64,000 nucleotides of DNA, from positions 128,822 to 192,821 of the forward strand of contig NZ_LMHU01000011.1 in assembly GCF_001428505.1 (NCBI RefSeq), written 5' to 3'. This document shows, piece after piece, positions 50,694 to 60,700 of the stretch. This stretch comes from Terrabacter sp. Root181 (GTDB lineage: Bacteria; Actinomycetota; Actinomycetes; Actinomycetales; Dermatophilaceae). Under the pieces are notes generated by a model. The model was given only the letters and a program-made list of their open reading frames with translations. It did not search any database and was not told where the DNA came from. Positions within the stretch are counted from its first letter, which is position 1. Each line of letters begins with the position of its first letter. Made by a program: the position numbers and the translations under genes.

Positions 50694-51224
50694 TCAGCCC
50701 AGGTGGGCGGCGTCGATCGCCGACTGGAGGCTCTGCTGGTAGGCCTCGCTCGTGTAGGTGGCGCCGCTGACGACGTCGATCTGCGCCGACTGGGCGGCGA
50801 GCGCCTCCTGGCGAAGGGTCGGGGCTGCGCCGGCGCTGATCGACACGGACGTGCGGGAGCTGTCGGTCAGCTGGAGGGCGTGGACGTTGGTGATCTTCGA
50901 GCCCGTGAAGCTGACGCGCACCTGGACGGAGCCGTACTGCGTCCCGACGACGGCGCCGTCGACAGTGCCCGAGCGCGGGGCCGCGGGAGCCTTCTTGGCC
51001 GCAGCGGACGTCGCGGAACCGCTGGACGTCTTGGCGGCGCGGGAGGTCTTCGAGCTGCCGGACGGCTTCGGCGGCGCGGCGGCGACCGGGGTGCCGGCCT
51101 TGGCGGACGACAGGATGTGGACGCCCGTGACGGCGGAGTGCTTCGGCGCCAGGCCGGTGGCCCAGGACGCGCTGAGGGTGACGATGCCGGCCAGGCCGAC
51201 GAGGGCGGTCGTTGCCTTCCTCAC
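50694..51224 (-). CDS. FMN-binding domain protein (extracytoplasmic flavin carrier)
   Basis: 176 residues. N-terminal signal/anchor helix (ATTALVGLAGIVTLSASWATG), an Ala/Ser/Pro/Lys-rich spacer to about residue 85, then an FMN_bind domain with the flavinylation motif DVVSGAT (Thr156), to which FMN is attached by ApbE in proteins such as NqrC and RnfG. It likely carries electrons outside the membrane with the flavocytochrome encoded just upstream. GTGA overlap with that gene. Confidence 0.9.
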   Translation of the reverse strand: MRKATTALVGLAGIVTLSASWATGLAPKHSAVTGVHILSSAKAGTPVAAAPPKPSGSSKTSRAAKTSSGSATSAAAKKAPAAPRSGTVDGAVVGTQYGSVQVRVSFTGSKITNVHALQLTDSSRTSVSISAGAAPTLRQEALAAQSAQIDVVSGATYTSEAYQQSLQSAIDAAHLG

Positions 51225-52681
51225 CAGGAGAACCTTTCGTCGTGGATGTGGGCCTTGGGGATGCCGCCCTCGAGGAGGCTGCGGTGGACGAGGTTCATCC
51301 AGCCCCCGGGTCCGCAGAGGTAGGCCTCGTGGCGGCGCAGCTCGGGGACGAGCTCGGCGAGCCGCTCGGCGTCGGGGACGGGCTGCCCGCCGGAGTGGTC
51401 GGGCGGCAGCCACGAGCCGCCCACCGGCGGGCCGACCAGGAGGAGCAGCTGGTGTCCGCCGACGGCCGTCAGGTGCTCGAGCTCGTGACGGAGCGCGAGC
51501 TGCGACTCGTCGTTGGCGCGGTAGACGACAGTGACGTCGCCGGGGCCGGCGTGGCCGTGGCGCACGAGCTCCTCGAGGATCGAGCGGATCGGCGTGACAC
51601 CGATGCCGGCGGCGAGGAGCAGGACGCGGCGGCGGACGCGCTGGCGGGCGGTGAAGGCGCCGTAGGGCCCCTCGAAGAGGACGCGGGTGCCGGGCCGCAG
51701 GTGGGCCAGGCGGCTCGAGTGGTCGCCGAGCTCGCGCACCGTGATGCGCAGGCGGCGGCCGTCGGGCGCGCTCGAGATCGACCACGGGTGGGCGGTCGCG
51801 AGCAGGCGCGGGCTGACGAAGCGCCAGTTGAGGTACTGCCCGGCGCGCACCGGGAGACGGTCGAGGCGACGGCCCTTCATCCACACGGACCAGACGCCGG
51901 GGGCCTCCTCGACGACGTCGGTGACGCGCAGGTCGTGTCGCAGGCTGCGGGCGACGGGGACGAGCAGGCGCCACCACACGACGCTGGCCGCGACGAGCAC
52001 GAAGAGCGTCCACCAGTAGGTGCGCACCCACTGCGAGGCGGTGAAGTCCGAGCCGATCGACAGCTCGTGCGGCACGGCGAGGACGACGGCGGCATATGAC
52101 GTCAGGTGCACGAGGTGCCACCACTCGTAGGACAGGCGCCGGCGGGCGATGCTGACCGAGGTCACGGCGATGACGACGAGCAGGGCCGTGGCGATGAAGG
52201 CGAAGAGCAGGTCGCTGCCCCCGGTGAGGAGGCGGAACGACTCGACGACCGGTGCGAAGGGACCGTGCAGGTCGTCACGCGCCGCGTAGCCGACGACGAT
52301 GGCGCCGACGTGGACGAGCACGAGGGGGACCGTGACGCGGCCGAGGATGCGGTGCGCCTTGAGGGCCCGGTCCATCCCGTAGACGCGGTCGATCCACGGC
52401 ACGCGGGCCGCGAGGAGCAGCTGGATGAGCAGCAGGTCCATGGCCACGAGTCCGGTGAGGCGCCCCACGGCGATGAGCATGGTGCTCGAGCTGCCCGCCG
52501 TGAGGTCGTGGCTGCCTCCGCCGAGGAGGAACTGCGCCACAACGGCGAGCAGGCTCGCGATGGCGAGCGTCTCGAGGAGGTCGCCCGTGCGGGCCTGCCA
52601 GCGGCGGAAGTCCGCGCCGGCACGCAGGGCGCGACGGACCCGGCTCGGGGTCCCGCGGTGTGGTGCGATGGTGGTGCTCAC
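51221..52681 (-). CDS. ferric reductase-like transmembrane flavocytochrome
   Basis: 486 residues: six membrane helices (about 30-250) with heme-ligand candidate His residues in KAHRILGRVTVPLVLVHVG and EWWHLVHLTSYAAVVLAVPH, then a ferredoxin-reductase-type FAD/NAD domain with RAGQYLNWRF, HPWSISSAP, GPYGAFT, LLLAAGIGVTPIRSIL and CGPGGWM. It passes electrons from NAD(P)H through FAD and heme across the membrane; the partner FMN-binding protein should receive them. Divergent from the response regulator gene. Confidence 0.9.
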   Translation of the reverse strand: MSTTIAPHRGTPSRVRRALRAGADFRRWQARTGDLLETLAIASLLAVVAQFLLGGGSHDLTAGSSSTMLIAVGRLTGLVAMDLLLIQLLLAARVPWIDRVYGMDRALKAHRILGRVTVPLVLVHVGAIVVGYAARDDLHGPFAPVVESFRLLTGGSDLLFAFIATALLVVIAVTSVSIARRRLSYEWWHLVHLTSYAAVVLAVPHELSIGSDFTASQWVRTYWWTLFVLVAASVVWWRLLVPVARSLRHDLRVTDVVEEAPGVWSVWMKGRRLDRLPVRAGQYLNWRFVSPRLLATAHPWSISSAPDGRRLRITVRELGDHSSRLAHLRPGTRVLFEGPYGAFTARQRVRRRVLLLAAGIGVTPIRSILEELVRHGHAGPGDVTVVYRANDESQLALRHELEHLTAVGGHQLLLLVGPPVGGSWLPPDHSGGQPVPDAERLAELVPELRRHEAYLCGPGGWMNLVHRSLLEGGIPKAHIHDERFSW

Positions 52682-52742
52682 GAGAACGATGGTGCTCAGT
52701 CGATCTCAGAAAGTTATGAGACGGGCAAGGGAGGGTCGGGCC

Positions 52743-53414
52743 ATGACCGCGTCCCCGCTCCGTCCGCGCCTGCTCCTCGTCGAGGACGACCCGGACCTCG
52801 CGCAGATGCTCGCCGAGCTGCTCGACGAGGAGGGGTATGCCGTCACGGCCGTTCGCGACGGACAGGCGGGTCTCCATCGTGGTCTCGTCGACGACTGGGA
52901 CGTGCTCGTCGTCGACCGCGGGCTGCCAGGCATCGAAGGCGTCGACCTCGTGACGCGGCTGCGCTCGCGCGGGCTGACCGCGCCGGTCCTGTTGTTGACC
53001 GCGCGCGGCACGGTCGCCGACCGCGTCGAGGGGCTCGATGCCGGTGCGCAGGACTACGTGGTCAAGCCGTTCGACGTCGACGAGGTGCTCGCGCGGCTGC
53101 GGGCCCTGCTGCGCCCGGTGGGTGGCGCCACGGGGGAGCTGGTGGTCGGGGATCGGCGACTCGTCGTCGGCGAGCAGCGCCTCGTCGGCGGTGACGGCGA
53201 GGTGATGCTGTCCGGTCGCGAGGCCCGCCTGCTCGAGACGCTGGCGCGCCGGCCCACGCGGGTCTTCACCCGGGACGAGCTGCTCGTCTCGGCCTTCGAC
53301 AACGCCGACACCCTCGGCGCCGTCGACACCTACGTCTACTACCTGCGCCGCAAGCTCGGGAAGTCCGTCATCGAGACCGTGCACGGTGTCGGCTACCGGC
53401 TCGGCGCGTCCTGA
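52743..53414 (+). CDS. OmpR family response regulator
   Basis: 223 residues. Receiver domain with LLVEDDPDLAQML (acidic pocket), the phospho-Asp in VLVVDRGLPGIEG, switch Thr in LLLTARG and Lys in YVVKPFD; C-terminal winged helix with EARLLETLARRPTRVFTRDELL and DTYVYYLRRKLGKSVIETVHGVGYRL. GGGAGGG precedes the ATG. Start overlap with the kinase (TGATG). Likely regulates the divergent redox pair. Confidence 0.95.
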   Translation: MTASPLRPRLLLVEDDPDLAQMLAELLDEEGYAVTAVRDGQAGLHRGLVDDWDVLVVDRGLPGIEGVDLVTRLRSRGLTAPVLLLTARGTVADRVEGLDAGAQDYVVKPFDVDEVLARLRALLRPVGGATGELVVGDRRLVVGEQRLVGGDGEVMLSGREARLLETLARRPTRVFTRDELLVSAFDNADTLGAVDTYVYYLRRKLGKSVIETVHGVGYRLGAS

Positions 53415-54670
53415 TGGGGTTGCGCTCGAAAAAGTCTGTGGCGGTGGATGATCCGCTGCGCCGCGCGTCGCGGTCGGTGGCGCTGCGGGTCGGCGCGACG
53501 ACGGCGCTCGTCGTGCTGATCGCGATCCTCGGGACTGCGGTGCTCTTCGACCGGCAGCAGCTGGCCGAGATCCGCGGGCGCACCGAGACGACCGCCCGCA
53601 CGGCCGACGACGTCGTCGACGCGCCGCCCGGCACGTGGCTGGTGAAGCGGACCGAGTCGGGTCAGGAGGCGACCCGGTCGATGCCGCCGGACCTCGCCGC
53701 GGCGGTGGCGGGGATCGGCCCCGACGTGTCCGGTCAGACGAGCGTCACGGCGCAGGGGCGGTCCTGGCCGGCGTGGGTCGACCGGCGCGACGACGGCAGC
53801 TATGTCGCCGTCTACGACATCCGCCTGCACACCGGCGAGGAGCAGCGGCTGCTCATGTCGACGGCGGCCGCCGGCGTCGTCGGGGTGCTGCTCGCCGCCC
53901 TGACGGGCCTGCTGGCCGGGCGGCGCGCCGTGCGTCCGCTCGGTGAGGCGATGGAGCTGCAGCGGCAGTTCGTCGCCGACGCCTCGCACGAGCTGCGCAC
54001 CCCGCTCGCCGTCATCAGCACCCGCGCCCAGATGCTGCGCCGCCACGTCGCGCTCGACGTGGCCGCTGCCGAGGCGTCGGGGGGTGACCCGGCGGCCGCG
54101 CGTCGGCTGGCCGAGGTCGACCAGCTCGTCCACGACACCCAGGCCATGGCCGACGTCGTGTCCGACCTGCTGCTCTCGGCGCAGCTCGAGCACGTCGACG
54201 AGGTCGCCGACCGGGTCGACCTGGGCTCGCTCGCTTCGGAGGTCGTCACGTCGCTCATGCCGTATGCCGCCGACCACGGCGTGACGCTCGTCGACGAGGC
54301 GGCGTGCGGGGCCGAGGAGTGTGTCGTCGACGGTGTGCGCCCGAGTCTCCGCCGCTCGGTGCTGGCGCTCGTCGACAACGCGATCGCCCACTCGGAGAAG
54401 GGGACCCGTGTCGAGGTTCGGTCCGGTGTCTCGGATGGTCAGGTGCGTGTCGACGTGGTCGACCACGGCGACGGCGTGGACGTCGCGGACGTCGAGGGGC
54501 TGACGCGCCGCTTCTCGCGCGGCGACAGCGGATCGGGTGGCAGGCGCGTCGGTCTCGGGCTCGCACTCGTGACCCAGATCGTCCGGTCGCACGGTGGCCG
54601 GCTCGAGGTGACGGAGACGCCCGGCGGCGGGGCGACGTTCACTCTGCTGATCCCGGAGGCGGCTGACTGA
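53414..54670 (+). CDS. sensor histidine kinase
   Basis: 418 residues: two membrane helices (about 28-50 and 148-172) around an extracytoplasmic domain of about 100 residues; a HisKA domain with FVADASHELRTPLAVISTRAQML (phospho-His), and an HATPase with LVDNAIAHSEKG, VDVVDHGDGVD and GLGLALVTQIVRSHGG. The G1 box reads DHGDGVD where DxGxG is usual, which still fits. Translationally coupled to the regulator gene upstream. Confidence 0.94.
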   Translation: MGLRSKKSVAVDDPLRRASRSVALRVGATTALVVLIAILGTAVLFDRQQLAEIRGRTETTARTADDVVDAPPGTWLVKRTESGQEATRSMPPDLAAAVAGIGPDVSGQTSVTAQGRSWPAWVDRRDDGSYVAVYDIRLHTGEEQRLLMSTAAAGVVGVLLAALTGLLAGRRAVRPLGEAMELQRQFVADASHELRTPLAVISTRAQMLRRHVALDVAAAEASGGDPAAARRLAEVDQLVHDTQAMADVVSDLLLSAQLEHVDEVADRVDLGSLASEVVTSLMPYAADHGVTLVDEAACGAEECVVDGVRPSLRRSVLALVDNAIAHSEKGTRVEVRSGVSDGQVRVDVVDHGDGVDVADVEGLTRRFSRGDSGSGGRRVGLGLALVTQIVRSHGGRLEVTETPGGGATFTLLIPEAAD

Positions 54671-54694
54671 GGGTCGGCGGTGCGCAGACGGAGA

Positions 54695-54726
54695 ACGGGC
54701 GCACCACCCCGTCGTGGTGCGCCCGT
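54695..54726. terminator. bidirectional terminator hairpin
   Basis: Perfect 13-base stem ACGGGCGCACCAC (54695-54707) and inverse (54714-54726), 6-base loop, followed by CCTTCCCCT, between the convergent kinase and giant surface-protein genes. Confidence 0.88.
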
Positions 54727-54744
54727 CCTTCCCCTGGTCTCAGG

Positions 54745-57700
54745 TCAGCGGAGCCCGATGTTGACGTAGTACGTCTGGCGGTCGTCGAGCGTCACTCCCG
54801 CTCGCCAGTAGCTGCCGGCCATCGTCTTGTCGGTCTTCCAGTTGAACTGGTACTGCGTGCCGTCCCAGGTGTACGTGCCACCGACGGTCTCCGTTGCCGT
54901 GTAGGCGGACTCGTTGACCGCCGCCCCGGTGGCGGAGCCCTTGACGGGAACGAGCCACTTGGGTGCCGTGCCCGCCTGGATGACGGTGCCTGCGGCGTTC
55001 TTCAGCTGGAACTTCATCGGGATGGTCTGACCGGCGTTGAAGACGCTGGTCGACACCCCCGTCTGGTGCGCCGTGTCGTTGACCGGCTGGAGGAAGAGCG
55101 TTGTTCCGTAGCCGTAGACCACCGTGTAGGTGACCTTCGCCGTCCCCACGTTTCCGGCCTTGTCAGTCGCCGTCGCGGTGTAGGTGAAGGTGCCGACGCC
55201 GTTGGCCGTGCCTCCGGTCCTCGTGCCCGTCGCTGGCCCGGCCAAACCGCTGGTGCCGTCCATGGCGCTCGCCGTGGCGGTCGGGACCGCTCCGACGGTG
55301 TAGACGCCGCCGTCCTTGACCCCGCCGATGCTCACGCTCGGCGCCACCGTGTCGACGTTGAGCCCACCGACGGTGGTCGTGCCCATGTTTCCGGCGTTGT
55401 CGACCGCCGTTCCGGTAGCGCTGTTCACACCCTGCGCGGCCAGTGTCGCGTCCGGCTGGCAGCTGGCGATCCCGCTGATCGCATCCGCGCAGTCGAACTG
55501 AACCGTTACTGCGCTGCTGTACCAACCAGTGGCGTTCGGGCTAGTGGTGGCCTTGCCGGTGATCGTCGGCGCGGTCTTGTCCACCAGCACGGTGACTGTG
55601 ACGGCGGTCTCGGTGTTGCCCGCCTTGTCGATGCTCCAGTAGGCAACCTTGTGCGCCCCGTCGCTGGTGACGCTGACCGAGGTGCCGGCCTGCTGAGTCC
55701 CCCCGTCGACCGTGTAGTACGTGCCGGCCACGCCAGAGAGGTTGTCAGCCGTGCTGAGCTTCACGGTGACGTCGCTGCTCTGCCAGCCGCTGGGTGGGGT
55801 GGCCGTGGTGGTCGGATCGTGCCGGTCGATCTTGATGCCCTTGACCGTCGTGCTCACCGTGTTGCCGGCCTTGTCGCTCACCGAGGCGCCGGTCGACAGG
55901 GCGTCGCCCTCGCTGGTGATCGTGCTATCAGCGGGCGCGGCGCCGTAGATGCCGGAGAGGGCGTCAGCGGCGGTCCACTTGACAGTGACGTCGCCCTTGT
56001 ACCAGCCCTCGCCGTTGGGAGCCGTGGTGGCGGCGCCGCTCAGGGTCGGGTCGGTCTTGTCGATGTTGACGCCGGCGATGCTGAAGGCATCACTGGCGTT
56101 GTCCGCGGCGTCGGTGGCGGTGCCGCCGGCGCTCTGGTTGGCGCCCTGGCCCAGGGTCTTGGCGGCCGGGCAGGAAAGGATGCCGGACAGGCCGTCCTGG
56201 TCGGCGCAGGTGAACGTCGCCGTGACGTCAGCCTTGAACCAGCCGTTGCCGTTCGCGTCAGCCGACAGCTTGCCGGTGACGGTGGGCTTCGTCTTGTCGA
56301 CGTTGACCGTCGTCTCGTCGGTGGCCGAGTTGCCGGCCTTGTCCGTGGCCGTCCCCTCCACCTTCTGTGCGGCGCCCTCGCCCTTGGTGATGGGGGCGGT
56401 GCACGAGGCGATGCCGGAGCCGCTGTCGGTGCACGTGAAGGTGACCGTCACGTCGCGGTTGTTCCAGGTCCGTGCGTTGGCGGCCGGCGCCTGCGTGTGG
56501 CTGATGCCAGGCGCCGTCTTGTCGATCTTCACCGTGATGTTCTTCTGCCCCTCGACGTTGCCGGCATCGTCCACGCTCCACACCTGGAGCGTGTGGACGC
56601 CTTCGGAGTCGATGGTGACGCTGTCACCAGTACCGGCCGGGTCCTTGTCCACCTGGTAGTGAGTGGCTGCGACGCCGGAGAGGTTGTCACCGGCGGTGAA
56701 CTTCACCGTGACGGCGCTGTTGCTCCAGTCGGAGACGTCCGAGACGGTCGTGCTGGGCGCGGTTCGGTCGATCTTGACCGGAGCGCTTTTGGCGGAGGTC
56801 TCGTTGCCGGCCAGGTCGTGGACTGAGGTGCCGACGGTCAGGCCGGTGCCCTCGCTGGTGATCGTGCTGTCAGCGGGCGCGGCGCCGTCGAGGCCCGAGA
56901 GGGCGTCAGCGGCGGTCCAACTGACGGTGACGTCCCCCTTGTACCAGCCGGCCCCATTCGGGTCGGTGGTGGCGGCGCCGCTCAGCGTCGGGGCGGTCTT
57001 GTCGACGTTGATCGGGCCGACAGTGGCGTCCTTGCTGTTGCCGGCGGTGTCGGTCGCGGTGCCCTTGACCGACTGCGCCTTGCCCTCACCGAGGGTGCTC
57101 GGCGCAGGGCAGCTGGCGATGCCGGAAAGGCTGTCACGGCAGCGGAAGCCAACAGTCACGTCACCGGCATACCAGCCGTTGGTGTTGGCAGCCCGGTCAG
57201 GGCGAGCTCCGATCCGCGGCGCCACGGTGTCGATGCTCACGGTGGCGTCGTCGGTGAAGGTGTTGCCGGCGTTGTCCACGGCGGTGCCGGGGACGGCCTG
57301 ATCCTGCCCATCGGTGCTCACCTTGGCGTCGGGGGAGCAGCTGCCCACGCCGGAGAGCTTGTCGTCGCACTGGTAGGCGACGGTGACCGGCGTGTTGTTC
57401 CACCCCTTGGCGTTCGGGGCCGGGGTGATGGTGTGCCCGACGGCCGGCTTGGTGAGGTCGATCTTCACCGTGGAGGTCTGTGCCGACTCGGCGTTGCCGG
57501 CCTTGTCCACGCTCCAGTACTTCAGAGTGTGGATGCCCTCCGTGTCGATCGTCAGCAGCGCGCCCTTGACGGCGTCGCCGTTGTCGACCTTGTAGTACGT
57601 CGCGTCGACCCCGGACAGGCCGTCGGTGGCGGCGAGGCTGACCGTCACCTTGCTGTTGTTCCAGCCGCCGGGCGCGTCGGCGCCGGTGCTCGGAGCGGTG

Positions 57701-60700
57701 CGGTCGATGTTGACCGCGGCGCTGTCGGCGGTGGTGCTGTTGCCGGCCCTGTCGGTCACCGTGGCGGTGTCCTTGAGGCCGCTGCCCTCTCCGGTGATGG
57801 TGCCGTTGGGGGGAGCGGAGGCCACACCAGCGCGGTCGTCGTCGGCGGTCCAAGCGATCGTGACATCGCCCTTGTACCAACCGTTGCCGTTTGCGGGGAT
57901 GGTCGGCTTGCCGGAGAGGGTGGGCACGGTCTGGTCGACGTTGATGCCGCCGACAGTGGTGCTGGCCAAGTTGCCGGCCGCGTCGACCGCGGTGCCCTCG
58001 AGGGACTGGTTGGTGCCCTCACCGAGCGTCTTGTCGGCCGTGACGCCGTCGATGCCCGACAGGCTGTCCTTGCCGTCGAAGTGCACGGTGACGGCGGTGT
58101 TGTTCCAGCCCGACTCGTTGGCTGCCGGCGACCGGCTGCCGGTGATGGTCGGCTTGGTCTTGTCGACACTCACCCTCGCCGGGTCGGTCGCGGTGTTGCC
58201 GGCCTGGTCCACCGCGGTCCCGGTGACGGACTGGCTCGCGCCCTCGGTGGTCACGGTCTGGGGGGCCGTGCAGCTGGCGATACCGGACAGGTCGCCGGGG
58301 TCCACACAGGTGAACGTGACCGTCACGTCGGCGTTGTTCCACCCGTTGCCGTTCGCCTCAGGCGCGAGCTCGTGGGTGATGGTGGGGTTGCTCTTGTCGA
58401 TCTGGACCGTGACGGTCTTGGCCTTCTCGGCGTTGCCGGCCTTGTCGGTGCTGCCGTAGGAGATGGTGTGCGTCCCCTCGCTGGTCAGCGTGACCGTGGT
58501 TCCGGTCTGCTTGGGCGCACCGTCGACGCTGTACTGCGTGGCGTCGACACCGGACAGGGCGTCGTGTGGCGTCAGGGTGACATCGACGCTGCTGTTGACC
58601 CAGCCGCTGGGGGCGGAGGCATCAGTGCTCGGGGCCGTCTTGTCGATCTTGACCGGCTCGCTGGTGGCGCTGGTCGTGTTGCCGGCCTTGTCCGAGACGG
58701 ACGCGGAGGCGGTCTGGCCCACGCCCTCCGTCGAGAGGACCGAGTCGGCGGGCTTGTCACCGGCGAGGCCGGAGATGGCGTCGTCCGCGGACCAGGTCTG
58801 CGTCACGTCCGTGTTGTACCAGCCGTTCGCATTCGGGCTCGTGGTCGGCGCGGCGCTGAGGTTCGGCTTGGTCTTGTCGACGTTGATGCCGCTGACCGAC
58901 GTGCTGGCACTGTTGCCGGCGTTGTCGACCGCGGTGCCGTCGGCCTTCTGGTCCGCCCCCTCGCCGAGGTGCTGCGGGCCCGTGACGGTGTCGATGCCGG
59001 ACAGGCCGTCCTCGGCCTCGAACGAGACGGTGACGTCGTCGGAGTACCACCCGGCCGCATTCGCTGCCCGGTCAGGCGAACCGGTGATCGTCGGGGCGGT
59101 CTTGTCGAGGTTGACCGTGGCGGTCCCGGTGACGCTGTTACCGGCGTTGTCGGTTGCGGTGCCGGTGACTTCCTGCGCCTTGCCGTCCGTGGAGACCGTC
59201 ACGGGCTTGCTGCAGTCTCTCAGGCCGGACAGGCTCGTCTGATCAAGGCAGGAGAAGCTGACGGACACGTCGGTGTTGTTCCAGCCGTGCGCGTTCTGCT
59301 CTGGCGACTGGCTCGGCGCGATGCTCGGCGAGGACAGGTCCAGCTTGACGGTGAAGGACTTCGCGGCCTCCTTGTTCCCGGCGTTGTCGACCGACCAGTA
59401 GCTGACGGTGTGGACGCCCTCGGCGCCGACCGTGACGGTGTCGCCCTTGGTCGGGGTAGTTGCACCGTCGATGGCGAAGTAGGTGCTGTCGACGTCGGAG
59501 AGGTTGTCGTTGGCCGTCAGGCCCACGGTGACCGGGGCGTTGACCCAGCCGCCGGGGACGCCGGAGGGGCTGGTCGAAGGTGCGGTCCGGTCGACCTTGA
59601 TGCCGTCGACCGTCGCGGACGAGGTGTGGTCGGCCTTGTCGGAGACGCTGGCGGAGGCGGACAGGTCGCTGCCCTCGCCCTTGACGACGGAGTCGGTCGG
59701 GCAGGCGACGACGCCGGACAGGTCGTCAGCGCAGGTCCAGTGGACCGTGACGTCGCCGGTGAACCACCCTTTGGCGTTAGGGGTGCCGACGAATTTGCCG
59801 GTGATGCTGGGGGCGGTCTTGTCGACGTTGACGACCGGGGTGGTGACGGAGGCACTGTTGCCGGCGACGTCGGTCGCGGTCGCGGTGTCGGTCTGGGCGG
59901 CGCCCTCACCGAAGGTGTGCGCTTTGTCCTGGGTCTTGATGCCAGAGAGGGCGTCTGAGGCGGTGTAGGTGGCGGTGACGTCGTCGCCGTACCATCCGTT
60001 GGCGTTCGGCGCCGGCAGCGTGTCGACGCTGATGACCGGCCTCGTCTTGTCGATGCTCACCGATGTCGGGTCAGTCGCCGAGTTGCCCGCGTTGTCCGTC
60101 ACGGTGCCCGTTACCGCCTGGAACTTGCCCTCGCTGGTCACCGTCTGCGGGCCGGTGCAGCTGGCCACACCGGACACCGCGTCAGAGCAGGTGAACGTCA
60201 CGGTCACGTTGTCGTTGTTCCAGCCGTCCGCGTTCGCAGCCGGGCTCTGGGTGTGGCCGATGGTCGGCGACGTCTTGTCGATCCCGAAGCTGACCGTGTG
60301 CGTGGCCTCCGTGTTGCCGGCGAGGTCGATGCTCCAGAACTTCAGGGTGTGGTTGCCCTCGACGGTCACCGGGACGCTCGTGCCGGCGGTCTGCGCGCCA
60401 CCGTCGAGCTGGTAGAGGGTCTTGTCGACACCGGACAGCCCGTCGTTAGGCACGAGAGTCAGCGTGACGTCGTTCTTGTTCCAGGCGGGCGGCGCCGTGA
60501 CGGTGGTGTTCGGCGCGGTGCGGTCGATCTTGACCGCGGCGCTCTGCGCGTTGGTGGAATTGCCGGCCTTGTCCGTCGCGGTCGTGCTGGCAGTGAGTGC
60601 CGAACCTTCGCCGGTGATCGTGCTGTTGGCCGGGTTGGTCGTGCCGGACAGTGCGTCGGCCGCCGTCCAGGCTACGGCGACGTCGCCGTTGTACCAACCG

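Noticed and set aside
55066..56826. Long plus-strand frames (up to 841 residues) opposite the giant surface-protein gene
   Set aside because: They repeat with the same period as the minus-strand modules and show Arg/Val/Asp-rich antisense composition without signal peptide or motif.
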